Positions 7,861 to 16,678 are shown, counted from the first letter of the stretch. The stretch: DNA of 64,000 nt from Bacillota bacterium (GCA_023408315.1 JAEYKI010000001.1:124001-188000), one strand, 5' to 3'. Notes: generated from the sequence alone by a model not told the origin. Program-made: numbers and translations.

Positions 7861-7905
7861 AATGTAAAAAAAAATGATATATAATATGTTATTATTATAT
7901 ATCAT
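7861..7905 (-). terminator. terminator of the kinase-DeoR unit (AT-rich perfect hairpin)
   Basis: A perfect 13-base inverted repeat, ATGATATATAATA (7874-7886) and TATTATATATCAT (7893-7905), with a six-base loop. On the minus strand it runs into nine Ts. It lies 50 bases after the DeoR stop codon. The stem contains almost no GC, so a second role as an operator in front of the Gfo/Idh gene is possible. Confidence 0.55.
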
Positions 7906-7954
7906 ATGGTTATTGTTTTTCAAGTATTATTATCATTTATTCTCGCTTTTATTT

Positions 7955-8755
7955 TTACTTTTTTTCAACAGCGCACACTTCCACTTCCAAACCCTCACGC
8001 CGGAGCAGATCCACATAGTCGCCGTCCGCGCCATTGTCCGTAATCAAATAATCAATCTGGCTGATATCCGCAAACCGCACAAACGTCGTTCTGTCCAGCT
8101 TGCTGGAATCGCACAGCAATATGTTTTCATCCGCCAGTTCAACCAGAACAGATTTCATTCTGGCCATATCAATGTTGGGCGTGGTAGCGCCTTTTTTAAC
8201 GCTCAGGCCATTTGCTGCCAAAAACGTCTTATCCACATTCAGATCACGGATGGTGTCTATTGCTTTTTTACCGGTGGTGCAATGAAAATTGCGGCGAACC
8301 GCGCCGCCCGCTATGATAACGGTTGCTTCCGCGTTGCGCTCCAGGTAAGCCGCAATCTGCAAATCGTTCGTTACCACGGTTAAATTCTTAAAATTCACCA
8401 GCAGCTTGGCCAGTTCGAAGGTTGTGGTGCCGGTATCCAGCGCAATGGTGTCTCCTTCGTTGATGCACTGGGCAGCCACGCGCGCAATGGCCTTTTTTTC
8501 ATCCATAAACTCCACTTCCTTTTGATAGGAATTGGGTTCATAGGTGGCCTTCCGGTTGCTGATGGCGCCGCCATGCGTGCGCTTTAAAAAACCGGCTTCC
8601 TCCAGCTCCCGCAGGTCGTTGCGAATGGTGGCGGGAGATACGGAAAACTCGCTGCAAAGCTGCGCCACCGTTGTTTTATAATTCTTGTTCACCAGGTCCA
8701 CAATCAGGTGTTTTCGCTCCTCGGCAAATATACCCTCTTCTTTTTTTGTTATCAT
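7955..8755 (-). CDS. DeoR-family transcriptional repressor
   Basis: A 266-residue regulator. An N-terminal DeoR helix-turn-helix covers about residues 12-65 (VAQLCSEFSVSPATIRNDL, then KRTHGGA, the family signature), followed by a sugar-phosphate-sensing domain with DTGTTTFELA and VTNDLQIA. Such proteins repress catabolic operons and release DNA when a phosphorylated sugar binds. The start ATG at 8755 follows AGGGGAT. It begins ten bases after the stop of the upstream FGGY kinase, so it is co-transcribed with it. It is the best candidate to bind the palindrome at 10390-10412. Confidence 0.92.
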   Translation of the reverse strand: MITKKEEGIFAEERKHLIVDLVNKNYKTTVAQLCSEFSVSPATIRNDLRELEEAGFLKRTHGGAISNRKATYEPNSYQKEVEFMDEKKAIARVAAQCINEGDTIALDTGTTTFELAKLLVNFKNLTVVTNDLQIAAYLERNAEATVIIAGGAVRRNFHCTTGKKAIDTIRDLNVDKTFLAANGLSVKKGATTPNIDMARMKSVLVELADENILLCDSSKLDRTTFVRFADISQIDYLITDNGADGDYVDLLRREGLEVEVCAVEKK

Positions 8756-8765
8756 TTCCTATCCC

Positions 8766-10283
8766 CTATTCCACTCTATAGATTTCGCTTTTATAAATAC
8801 CGGTCAGCGAATCAATCACTTGCAGGTATTCTTCTGCAAATTTATGATAAGCCGCATGGTTGTTCATATCCGGTTCAAACCGTTTTCCTTTTCTGGAAAC
8901 GGCGCCAATGGGCTTGCGGTAATCCTCCAGCACGCCCGCGCCCACGCCCGCTATCACGGCGCTTCCCACCAGGGCGGTGTCCCCCATCTCGAATGTGGTG
9001 ACGGGCAGGCCCAGCACATCCGCTTTAATTTGATTGAACAATACGGATTTTGCGCCCCCGCCAATGGTGAACATCTCCTTAAACGGGGTTTTGGGGTACA
9101 GCTTCTTTAATACGTCAAAATAATAGCTGTATTCGTACGCAATTCCTTCCAGTACGGAGCGGTACATATGCGCCCTGGTATGCTTCCAGTCCAGGCCCAC
9201 AAAACTGCCCTTTACAAACGGATTGTTGGGCAGCACTCGCCCGCCAAAATGCGGCACAAACAGAATGCCTTCGCTGCCCGCCGGAATTCCGCTTGCCTCT
9301 GCCTGCAACTGGTCGTATGTGGCTGCAGGGTTCCCCGTAAAATTGTCCCTGAACCAGCGGATGCAAAGCCCGCCGCCGTTGATGTATGCAAGCGGCATAT
9401 AAACGCCGTCCACAGGGGAACGCATCTGCGTCATGGTCTGGTGCTCCGTGTCCGCCTGGTAGCTGTCCACCACGCAGCAGAATACAGAGGCCGTGCCCGC
9501 GCAGTCCAGTATCATGCCTGCGTCAAACATCCCTGAGCCGAATACAGACGCAGCCGTATCTCCCGCTCCCGCCACAACGGGAATGCCTTCCGAAATGCCA
9601 GCCGCCCGCGCAAACTCTCCGCACGTTTTGCCAATTACGTCAAACGGTGAGACGATTCGCGCCATTTTGGCGGGGGCTATTTCAAACAGGTCCAGCAGTT
9701 CGGCAGACCATTCTTTTTTCCTGTTGTCGCCAAACCCGGAATATTGGATGCATGAATAATCAAAGTAGGCCTCGTTGCCGGGAAGAGCCGTCATGCGGCC
9801 AACAACATACCCGTGTGGCAGCACGAATTTACAGGTTTTATTATACACCTCCGGGTGCTCGTTCTTCCACCATAAAATCTTGGGACCGTGCGTATAGGTA
9901 ATGGGGCCGCCGGTGATCTCCAGGGCCCGTCTGCCTGCTTTGGCGCGCATATCGTCCATATATTTTCCGCAGCGCATGTCAAGCCAGGAATCGTAATACG
10001 TGGTTGCCTGCCCGTCATACCCTACGCCCATAATGCCGGCCATCTGCCCATCCACGCCAATGGCGGCAATGCTCCCGGCGGAAACGCCCGATTTTTCCAT
10101 AATGGTACGGATTGTGCGCACGCAAGACATATATATTTCGTCCGCTTCCTGCCACACCACTCCCGGTTTGGGGCTGATCAGGCTGGAAGGCTCAAACGCT
10201 TCCGCTATGATGTTCATTTCTAAGTCAAACAAGATGGATTTGGTGCCCTGCGTTCCAATATCCATGCCAATCAGGTATTGCAT
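8766..10283 (-). CDS. FGGY-family carbohydrate kinase (xylulokinase type)
   Basis: A 505-residue sugar kinase of the FGGY family. Landmarks are the N-terminal phosphate motif MDIGTQGTKS, the GAGDTAAS segment that carries the catalytic Asp (near 255), the CAGTASVF adenosine-side motif and the late FTIGGGAKS. Residues resemble xylulokinase, so a ketopentose or related ketose is likely, but substrate calls in this family are unreliable. ATG at 10283 lies just after AGGAGGG. It is read from the minus-strand promoter at 10370-10398 and is followed by the DeoR gene. A second FGGY kinase diverges from the same region. Confidence 0.9.
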   Translation of the reverse strand: MQYLIGMDIGTQGTKSILFDLEMNIIAEAFEPSSLISPKPGVVWQEADEIYMSCVRTIRTIMEKSGVSAGSIAAIGVDGQMAGIMGVGYDGQATTYYDSWLDMRCGKYMDDMRAKAGRRALEITGGPITYTHGPKILWWKNEHPEVYNKTCKFVLPHGYVVGRMTALPGNEAYFDYSCIQYSGFGDNRKKEWSAELLDLFEIAPAKMARIVSPFDVIGKTCGEFARAAGISEGIPVVAGAGDTAASVFGSGMFDAGMILDCAGTASVFCCVVDSYQADTEHQTMTQMRSPVDGVYMPLAYINGGGLCIRWFRDNFTGNPAATYDQLQAEASGIPAGSEGILFVPHFGGRVLPNNPFVKGSFVGLDWKHTRAHMYRSVLEGIAYEYSYYFDVLKKLYPKTPFKEMFTIGGGAKSVLFNQIKADVLGLPVTTFEMGDTALVGSAVIAGVGAGVLEDYRKPIGAVSRKGKRFEPDMNNHAAYHKFAEEYLQVIDSLTGIYKSEIYRVE

Positions 10284-10369
10284 AGACCCTCCTGTAATTT
10301 TCGGGTTGAATCCGTATTGTTGTTATGGAATTGTTATGTTAGCGATTTCTATTATTTATTATTATATTT

Positions 10370-10398
10370 ATTATATTTCAATGCGCATATATTGTCAA
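10370..10398 (-). promoter_or_regulatory. consensus promoter for the kinase-DeoR unit
   Basis: On the minus strand a perfect TTGACA (10393-10398) and a perfect TATAAT (10370-10375) are separated by exactly 17 bases. The -35 box lies in the left arm of the palindrome at 10390-10412. Confidence 0.85.
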
Positions 10399-10412
10399 TA
10401 CGCTTGACAATA
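10390..10412. promoter_or_regulatory. palindromic operator shared by two divergent promoters
   Basis: A perfect inverted repeat TATTGTCAA-TACGC-TTGACAATA. Each arm contains the -35 box of one of the two divergent promoters (10393-10398 on the minus strand, 10404-10409 on the plus strand). One bound dimer would block both. The DeoR protein encoded nearby is the most likely ligand; this is an inference. Confidence 0.8.
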
Positions 10413-10433
10413 CCAATATTTTTACGTTATGAT
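10404..10433 (+). promoter_or_regulatory. promoter for the rightward FGGY kinase
   Basis: TTGACA (10404-10409) and TATGAT (10428-10433) with an 18-base spacer. The -35 box lies in the right arm of the shared palindrome. Confidence 0.75.
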
Positions 10434-10526
10434 CTAGATATCGCAAATAAACGGTAATAAAACCTAAAAATGCTTTGCGTTTTAAGGCAAGGCGTTTTTA
10501 TAATTTACAAGCAGGAGGCGGCAGCT

Positions 10527-12050
10527 TTGCAGGAACTACTCATAGCCTATGATTTTGGAACAGGCGGCATCAAGGCGTCCCTTTATACCGCGGCGGGCGA
10601 ATCCCTTTCGTCTACGTTCGAACCATACGATACAATTTATCCACATACAGGCTGGCACGAACAACGGCCGGAGGACTGGTGGGAAGCGCTGTGCAAAAGC
10701 ACCCGGAACCTGCTCCACACTTCGGGCGCGGACCGAAACGCCATATGCGCGCTTGCCATATCCGGGCACAGCCTGGGCGTTGTGCCGCTGGATCAAAAAG
10801 GCAACCTGCTGCTCGGCCAAACGCCTATCTGGTCGGACATGCGCGCGGAGGCGGAAGCAAAAGAATTTTTCTCCGCCCGCAGCGAAGCGGACTGGTATAT
10901 GAAAACGGGCAACGGATTTCCCGCGCATTTGTATTCCGCGTTTAAGCTGCTGTGGTATAAAAACAACCTGCCGGAGATGTTCTCAAAAATAAGCAGCGTG
11001 CTGGGCACCAAAGATTACATCAATTTCAGGCTCACGGGCAAACTGGCCACAGACCCTTCTTATGCGTCCGGCTCCGGTTTTTACGATCTTGCGGCAAACG
11101 CGTACGACGGCGCGCTGATGGCCGCATTTGGGTTTGACAAACACATCTTTCCTGAAATTGTGCCCTCCACACAGATCATCGGCACGCTTACAAAGGAAGC
11201 CGCGGAAGCCACCGGTCTGCCGCAGCACGTAAAAGTCGCCTGCGGCGGCGTGGACAATTCCTGCATGGCGCTTGGAGCGCGCGGCATTGAGGATGGGCGC
11301 ATATACACCTCCCTTGGTTCCTCGTCCTGGATCGCCGTAACGTCCCGCAACCCCATCCTGGACGCAAGGCTGAAACCGTTTGTGTTTGCGCACGTTATTC
11401 CCGGCATGTACGCTTCTGCCACCTCCATATTCGCGGCAGGGTCTTCCCTGCAATGGGTGCGCAACCATTTGTGCCGGGACCTGACGCAGGGAGGCTCGGA
11501 CGCATACCCCGCCATGAACCAGGAAGCCGCGCATTCTCCCATTGGCGCAAATAAACTGCTGTTTAACCCATCCCTTGCGGGCGGCAGCGGGTCGGACCGC
11601 ACGCCCAACGTGCGCGGCGCGTATATTGGCCTGGACCTCAAACACACCCGGCAGGACATGATCCGTGCAGCTATGGAAGGCATCGCAATATCCCTTCGCA
11701 TCGCTCTTGACCGTTTAAAAGAAATGTCCCCTGTGTCAAACGAGATGTTGCTGGTGGGCGGCGGCGGCAAAAGCCCCCTGTGGCGGCAGATGTTCGCAGA
11801 CATATACGGCCTGGATATACTCCAGACCTCCGTCGGGCAGGATGCCGGTTCTCTGGGCGCCGTGGCCCTCGCAGCCGTGGGCGCGGGCCTCTGGAAGGAT
11901 TTTACCCCCATAGACGCCATCCACAAGCTGGCAGGCGTGCACAAGCCAAGGCCGGAGGCGCAGGAAGAATACAGCCGCATCCTGGCCGTGTACAAAAAAA
12001 TCAACGAGCATCTCTACGAGATTGGCGATATTATGAGCAAAGAATTATAA
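10527..12050 (+). CDS. FGGY-family carbohydrate kinase, divergent paralogue
   Basis: A 507-residue FGGY kinase. The N-terminal motif is AYDFGTGGIKAS, the catalytic Asp sits in CGGVDNSCM (near 246), and GSSSW and LLVGGGGKS are the later nucleotide-site motifs. I chose TTG at 10527: AGGAGG is eight bases upstream and LIAYDFG then falls where the family begins; an ATG at 10470 would add 19 unrelated residues. It differs clearly from the minus-strand kinase at 8766, so the two probably act on different sugars. A strong terminator follows at once, so it is monocistronic. Confidence 0.88.
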   Translation: MQELLIAYDFGTGGIKASLYTAAGESLSSTFEPYDTIYPHTGWHEQRPEDWWEALCKSTRNLLHTSGADRNAICALAISGHSLGVVPLDQKGNLLLGQTPIWSDMRAEAEAKEFFSARSEADWYMKTGNGFPAHLYSAFKLLWYKNNLPEMFSKISSVLGTKDYINFRLTGKLATDPSYASGSGFYDLAANAYDGALMAAFGFDKHIFPEIVPSTQIIGTLTKEAAEATGLPQHVKVACGGVDNSCMALGARGIEDGRIYTSLGSSSWIAVTSRNPILDARLKPFVFAHVIPGMYASATSIFAAGSSLQWVRNHLCRDLTQGGSDAYPAMNQEAAHSPIGANKLLFNPSLAGGSGSDRTPNVRGAYIGLDLKHTRQDMIRAAMEGIAISLRIALDRLKEMSPVSNEMLLVGGGGKSPLWRQMFADIYGLDILQTSVGQDAGSLGAVALAAVGAGLWKDFTPIDAIHKLAGVHKPRPEAQEEYSRILAVYKKINEHLYEIGDIMSKEL

Positions 12051-12060
12051 GAACAATTTT

Positions 12061-12084
12061 AAAAGGCGCGGTTCGCGCCTTTTT
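12061..12084 (+). terminator. terminator of the rightward kinase gene
   Basis: A perfect 10-pair hairpin AAAAGGCGCG/CGCGCCTTTT with a three-base loop and a T tract, 10 bases after the stop codon. Confidence 0.88.
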
Positions 12085-12178
12085 CTCATATCTTTTGTTA
12101 GAAAAAAGAAATATTGCTCAAAAATCGCAATCTATTTCCTTGCCTTCCTCGTCAGAGAGCCCAAAAGAATACTAACGC

Positions 12179-12202
12179 AAAAAGGCGCGTATGCGCCTTT
12201 TT
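12179..12202 (-). terminator. terminator of the deoC-like gene
   Basis: AAAAAGGCGC/GCGCCTTTTT (12179-12188 with 12193-12202, loop gtat), symmetric and able to work on both strands. It lies 30 bases past the aldolase stop on the minus strand. The sequence is close to the terminator at 12061-12084. Confidence 0.8.
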
Positions 12203-12232
12203 GCCGGATTGATTGATTGAATTTACTGCTGG

Positions 12233-12931
12233 TTACACGTCTATGCCGTTCGGGTATTTTTCGCATTCGTTAATGATATCAATGGCGTCCGTATACCCAA
12301 CGCCAAAGCGCCGCACACCCAGGCGGTACATGGCTAGTACGGTCTCAAGCCCGCGGATGCCGCCGGAAGCTTTGATGCCAAGCCTGTCGCCAATCTGGCT
12401 TTTGATCACTTCAATATGGTGCACTGTGGTGGGCTTGCCGGTGATCCAGCCCGTACCGGTCTTGATGAATGCCGCGCCAGCCTCCTCAGCTATTTTGCAC
12501 GCCTCTATAATCTGCTCGTCTGAGAGCGTCATTACTTCTATAATGGTTTTAATGGGGCGTCCGCCCGCGGCTTCGATTACCTTTTTGATATCTTCCTTTG
12601 TTTCCGCCAGCCTGCCGGAGCGCAGCCAGCCAATGTTCATCACCGCGTCCACTTCGTCCGCGCCCATCTCAAAGCACTGCTTCATCTCAGCCACCTTGGT
12701 CTCCGTGGTCACGCCGCCGCCCGGGAAACCCACAGGGCAGCCCACCATTACTTCCGGGTCGCTGTCCAAAAGGCTCTTGGCATAGGGCACGTTGGAAGGC
12801 AGCACATGCGCGCAGATAAATTTGTACTTAAGGGCCACCTCCGCCATTTGCGCAATGTCCTCATACGTCATGTACGAACGCACGCAACTGATGTCTATCA
12901 TTCTGGCAACGTCTTTGGTATACAGTTTCAT
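12233..12931 (-). CDS. deoC: deoxyribose-phosphate aldolase (DeoC family)
   Basis: A 232-residue class I aldolase of the DeoC family, which splits 2-deoxyribose-5-phosphate to acetaldehyde and glyceraldehyde-3-phosphate. The catalytic residues are visible: Asp in DEVDAVMNIG, the Schiff-base Lys in FIKTGTGW, and the second Lys in IKASGGIR. ATG at 12931 follows AAGGAG; the longer open frame to 12997 has no Shine-Dalgarno. It follows the ribose-type importer, with two hairpins between, so it is either the last gene of that operon or separately expressed. DeoC-like enzymes in sugar operons can act on other keto-sugar phosphates. Confidence 0.9.
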   Translation of the reverse strand: MKLYTKDVARMIDISCVRSYMTYEDIAQMAEVALKYKFICAHVLPSNVPYAKSLLDSDPEVMVGCPVGFPGGGVTTETKVAEMKQCFEMGADEVDAVMNIGWLRSGRLAETKEDIKKVIEAAGGRPIKTIIEVMTLSDEQIIEACKIAEEAGAAFIKTGTGWITGKPTTVHHIEVIKSQIGDRLGIKASGGIRGLETVLAMYRLGVRRFGVGYTDAIDIINECEKYPNGIDV

Positions 12932-12969
12932 AGCTCTTCTCCTTATAATATAAAAACATATATCGTATC

Positions 12970-12995
12970 GCCATGCAACCGCCCTGTTGCATGGC
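12970..12995. promoter_or_regulatory. perfect inverted repeat upstream of the DeoC gene
   Basis: GCCATGCAAC and GTTGCATGGC, ten-base arms with a six-base spacer, 39 bases before the start codon. It has no T tract on either side, so an operator or an RNA-processing hairpin is more likely than a terminator. Confidence 0.5.
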
Positions 12996-13053
12996 ATAAC
13001 ATTCTTATTCCGGCTGCGGGCAACTCAACGCATCCGCAGGTTCTTCATTTGTT

Positions 13054-13087
13054 AAGAAATGCCGCCCGGCTACGGGCGGCATTTCTT
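13054..13087 (-). terminator. strong hairpin after the binding-protein gene
   Basis: A perfect 15-pair stem (13054-13068 with 13073-13087, four-base loop) with a GCCGCCCG core, 22 bases after the stop codon of the binding protein. The minus-strand 3' side is ATTTCTT and then AACA, so termination may be partial and allow read-through into the aldolase gene. Confidence 0.7.
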
Positions 13088-13108
13088 TTAGGTTTATAAC
13101 TGTTTTAA

Positions 13109-14137
13109 TTAATATGCTTCGTTCATGTAATCCTTCACGTTGTCTTTTGTTACAACATATGTCGGAAGAATGGTGTCTTTCTGTACGGTTTCACCCTTCA
13201 GAATCTTCTTGGCAACCTGGATTCCGTCTGCGCCCATAGACGGGAAGTAGGACATGGAAGCCTGGTAAACCGGATCGCCTTTGCTGATCAGTTCATAAGC
13301 GCCCGTTGTGCCGCCCATACCGGTGATTACTTTGATGTCTGTTCTCTTTGCATTCTGAATCGCGTTCAAAGCGCCCAGAGCAGCTTCATCATCCTGTGCG
13401 AACACAGCGTCAATCTTGTCATAAGCGGGCAAAATGTTGGTCATGGCTTTTAAACCAGCATCGCGGTTAAATTCGCCGTCGCCTTCAACAAGGATCTTGA
13501 TGTCCGGATATTTTGCGGTCAGTTCATCTTTGAATCCATTGTATCTTTCCAGATCAATCGGGATACCAACATAGCTTCTCAAAACAGCGATCTGGCCTTT
13601 GCCGCCCAGAACTTCGCCAATGTAGTCCGCAGCGTTTTTGCCGCAGCCTTTGTTGTCGCCGGCCAGCAAAGCCGTGTATTTGTCGCTTTCAATGCCACGG
13701 TCCAAAATAACGGTTTTGATACCCTTGTCATAAATCTGCTCGCAGATGCTGGTCAGCAGGGTGCCGTTGCCGGGCAGGATAACGATCAGGTCATAGCCGC
13801 CGTCTTTAAACGTTGTCAGCATGTTCAGCTGATCGGCATCGTCAACCGCATTTTTAACGGTAAACTCAAACTCACCGGATGTGTCTTTTGCGATTTCGTT
13901 GTTCACGTGCTCAAGCAGTTTTGCCTGCCATGCGTTGTTTGCAGCAGGCAGAGACACAGCTACTTTAAACACCTTTCCAGCTGCCGCCTCAGACGAAGCC
14001 GGAGCTGCGGACGAAGCTGCCGCTTCAGACGATGCCGGAGCAGACGATGCCGGAGCGGACGAAGCCGCAGGCGCCGAGCAAGCAACAAGGGCTAACACCA
14101 GTACCGCTATAACAGCGATAAATAGAACTCTTTTCAT
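13109..14137 (-). CDS. sugar ABC transporter substrate-binding lipoprotein (ribose type)
   Basis: A 342-residue lipoprotein. The N-terminal signal ends in the lipobox VACS (Cys near 20), then a low-complexity Ser-Ala-Pro linker to about residue 50, then a type I periplasmic binding fold of the RbsB family, with KVAVSLPAANNAW at its start and VFAQDDEAALGALNAI late. It captures a monosaccharide outside the membrane and hands it to the permease at 14185. AGGAGG lies seven bases before ATG 14137. It is the third gene of the ATPase-permease-binding protein run, an inverted order compared with many Rbs operons. Confidence 0.92.
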   Translation of the reverse strand: MKRVLFIAVIAVLVLALVACSAPAASSAPASSAPASSEAAASSAAPASSEAAAGKVFKVAVSLPAANNAWQAKLLEHVNNEIAKDTSGEFEFTVKNAVDDADQLNMLTTFKDGGYDLIVILPGNGTLLTSICEQIYDKGIKTVILDRGIESDKYTALLAGDNKGCGKNAADYIGEVLGGKGQIAVLRSYVGIPIDLERYNGFKDELTAKYPDIKILVEGDGEFNRDAGLKAMTNILPAYDKIDAVFAQDDEAALGALNAIQNAKRTDIKVITGMGGTTGAYELISKGDPVYQASMSYFPSMGADGIQVAKKILKGETVQKDTILPTYVVTKDNVKDYMNEAY

Positions 14138-14184
14138 TTTCTTTCCTCCTGATTTATTTTTTTTATAACGCGTTCGTTATAAAC

Positions 14185-15171
14185 TTATTTCTCTCTCCTC
14201 TGGAACAACACGGCAAGCAGTATAACCGCGCCTTTAACCGCGCCGTTCAGGTATGGCGAAATGTTCATCATAATCATCATGTTGCCAACAACACCAATGA
14301 ACAAAGCGCCAATCACGGTGCCTACTATTTTTCCCCGGCCGCCCGTAATGGCCGTACCGCCTACCACCGCAGCCGTAATCGCTTCAAATTCGTACAGGTT
14401 TCCGGAAGTTGTGGATGCAACAGCCGCCATTCTGGACATTTCGATCGTGGCGCCAATGGCAACGCACAGTCCAATCAGCATGTATGTATACACCTTGATG
14501 CGGTCTACCTTGATTCCGGAGTATTTGGCCGCCATTTCATTGCCGCCCACAGCAAATACATACGTGCCAAATTTGGTCTTTGTAAGCACAATGCTAAGCA
14601 CAATTGCGGATGCCAGCAGAATCCAGAACGGATTGGGCAAGCCCAGGAAATCTCCGTTTCCGATGTTTGTAAATTCCGGAACCGACTGGCCGGTGATGGT
14701 TGCGCCTTTTGTTATAAACATGGTATACGACCGCGCGATAATACCCACGGCAAGCGTTACAATAAAGGGGGGCAATTTGGCCTTGGTGATGATAATGCCG
14801 TTAATAAACCCGAAGCCAATCGCCACGCCGCAGCAGGCCGCTATCGCGAGCCACAGAGGCACAACGCCGGATCCCTGCAGCATAATAAGCACTGTTCCCG
14901 CGGTGGCGAGTATCGCGCCGCTGGAAAGGTCTATGCCGCCCAATATCAGAACAAACGTCATGCCAAGAGAAATCATACCAATTGTGGATATGTTCCTCAG
15001 TATCGCCGTTACGTTATTTGGCGTAGAAAATTTGCCGGAGGTTATGATCGTGCAGAAAATATACGCAACGATGAATATTACAACAACGCTGTATTCCCTC
15101 CATAATGTTTTGAAAAACCTGGCAAGCAGATTTCCCTGGTCTTTAATAGCCGCCTCTTTTAACTCTCCCAT
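14185..15171 (-). CDS. ribose-type ABC transporter permease (RbsC family)
   Basis: A 328-residue polytopic membrane protein with about eight to ten hydrophobic segments. RbsC-family markers include GMTFVLILGGIDLSSGA near residue 80, the TKFGTYVFAVGGNE loop near 190 and the late VGGTAITGGRGKIVGT. It forms the sugar channel, working as a homodimer with the fused ATPase encoded upstream. The start ATG at 15171 lies after GGGGG, 16 bases beyond the ATPase stop codon. Confidence 0.93.
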   Translation of the reverse strand: MGELKEAAIKDQGNLLARFFKTLWREYSVVVIFIVAYIFCTIITSGKFSTPNNVTAILRNISTIGMISLGMTFVLILGGIDLSSGAILATAGTVLIMLQGSGVVPLWLAIAACCGVAIGFGFINGIIITKAKLPPFIVTLAVGIIARSYTMFITKGATITGQSVPEFTNIGNGDFLGLPNPFWILLASAIVLSIVLTKTKFGTYVFAVGGNEMAAKYSGIKVDRIKVYTYMLIGLCVAIGATIEMSRMAAVASTTSGNLYEFEAITAAVVGGTAITGGRGKIVGTVIGALFIGVVGNMMIMMNISPYLNGAVKGAVILLAVLFQRREK

Positions 15172-15187
15172 AATTACATGTCCCCCG

Positions 15188-16678
15188 TTAGTTTACATTT
15201 GTTGCGTATTTCATTACGTTTTCTTCTGTTCTCTCAGAACTCAGAAGCTCGCCTTTGATTTCTCCATCATGCATAACAATGATGCGCTGGCATATGCTCA
15301 ATATCTCGGTCAAATCGGAAGATACCACCACAACGGTCTTGCCTTCGTTCGCAAGCTGGTTAATGATCTGGTATATTTCCTCGCGCGCGCCAACGTCTAT
15401 GCCGCGCGTTGGCTCATCCAAAATTAGTATTTCCGAATCTACCAATAACCATTTAGCCAATACCAATTTTTGCTGGTTACCGCCCGAAAGATTGCTCGCC
15501 GCCTGAAAGTGGCCCGCGCAACGCAAATTCAGGCGTTTGATCATGCGTTCCGTGTTATCTCGGAACCTTTTGCCATCGTTAAAGAAAAACCTGTTTTTCA
15601 CCTGGTAGATATGGTTCATGTTTTCCCGGATGCTGCGCATGGTTACAAGGCCGTTTGCCTTGCGGTCCTCGGTTGCAAATCCAATGTTGCAGGCAATGGC
15701 TTTGGCCGGATTTTCAACGGTTACACTTTGTCCGTTAATCACAATCTCTCCGCACTCACATTTGCGCAGGCCAAAAATGTATTCCATCAGCTCGGTTCTC
15801 CCCGCGCCCACCAGGCCGGCAAAGCCAAGAATCTCCCCCCTGCGCACTTGAAAGCTTATATTTTTAAGAAAGTGGTCTGTCACGCCTTTTACTTCAATCA
15901 CATAATCGTCTTCCCGGCCTTTGTAGTCCGTGGCAACAGACGTGCTTACTTCCCTGCCCACCATCAGGTTGGCAATATCCCTCTCGCTCACTTCATCCAC
16001 GCTCCGGGTCGCCACAAAACCGCCGTCCCGCAGAACAGTGATCTTCTGGCAGATCTGTTTGATCTCCTTGAGCCTGTGGGAGATATAAATAACCGCAATT
16101 CCCTGGCTGCTCAGTTTTCTGGTCAGGTCAAACAATATCTCTGTTTCCCTGGTGGTCAGCACCGCCGTTGGTTCGTCCATAATGAGCACCCGCAGGTCAA
16201 ACGAAATAGCTTTTGCAATTTCAACAAGCTGCTTCTGCGCAATTTTCAAATGCTTGATCTTTGTGGTGGGCTCCAGAGTGGGGTCCAAACGGTTTAAAAG
16301 CGCCTTTGCGTCCGCATTCATTTTTTTAAAATCAATCAGGCCCGCCTTTGTCCGCGGCTCCCTGGAGAGGAAAATGTTCTGCGCAATCGTCATTTCCTCC
16401 AGCAGGTTGAGCTCCTGATGAATCATAGAAATGCCAAAATGCTGGGCGTCCAGAGCCGTGGCGTTTTTGGGGATCAGTTTCCCGTCTATATACACTTCAC
16501 CGCAGTCCTGATCGTAAATGCAGGCAAGTATCTTCATTAACGTTGATTTTCCTGCTCCGTTTTCACCGCAAAGCGCGAATATCTCGCCATGGTCCACACC
16601 AAAATCTATATTGTGCAGCACTTCCACGCCATAAAAACTTTTGTATATGCCCTTCATTTCTACAAGCTTAGACATCAT
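15188..16678 (-). CDS. ribose-type sugar ABC transporter, fused ATPase (RbsA family)
   Basis: A 496-residue protein with two ABC domains in tandem. Domain 1 has Walker A GENGAGKST, the Walker B segment LRVLIMDEPT and a switch His in ISHR. Domain 2 has a degenerate P-loop (GLVGAGRTE), the signature LSGGNQQK, and Walker B ILILDEPTRGID. This pattern is normal for monosaccharide importers. The start could be ATG 16678 or the next codon; GCAGG is upstream of both. It is the first gene of the importer operon and is read from the promoter at 16867-16894, with a leader of about 180 bases. Confidence 0.93.
   Translation of the reverse strand: MMSKLVEMKGIYKSFYGVEVLHNIDFGVDHGEIFALCGENGAGKSTLMKILACIYDQDCGEVYIDGKLIPKNATALDAQHFGISMIHQELNLLEEMTIAQNIFLSREPRTKAGLIDFKKMNADAKALLNRLDPTLEPTTKIKHLKIAQKQLVEIAKAISFDLRVLIMDEPTAVLTTRETEILFDLTRKLSSQGIAVIYISHRLKEIKQICQKITVLRDGGFVATRSVDEVSERDIANLMVGREVSTSVATDYKGREDDYVIEVKGVTDHFLKNISFQVRRGEILGFAGLVGAGRTELMEYIFGLRKCECGEIVINGQSVTVENPAKAIACNIGFATEDRKANGLVTMRSIRENMNHIYQVKNRFFFNDGKRFRDNTERMIKRLNLRCAGHFQAASNLSGGNQQKLVLAKWLLVDSEILILDEPTRGIDVGAREEIYQIINQLANEGKTVVVVSSDLTEILSICQRIIVMHDGEIKGELLSSERTEENVMKYATNVN

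Noticed and set aside
13980..14080. Low-complexity GC-rich repeats inside the binding-protein genes (also near 39610-39700 and 55080-55170)
   Set aside because: They encode the Ser-Ala-Pro linkers that follow the lipobox Cys in Clostridia lipoproteins; frames are intact, so they are coding linkers and not satellites or frameshifts.
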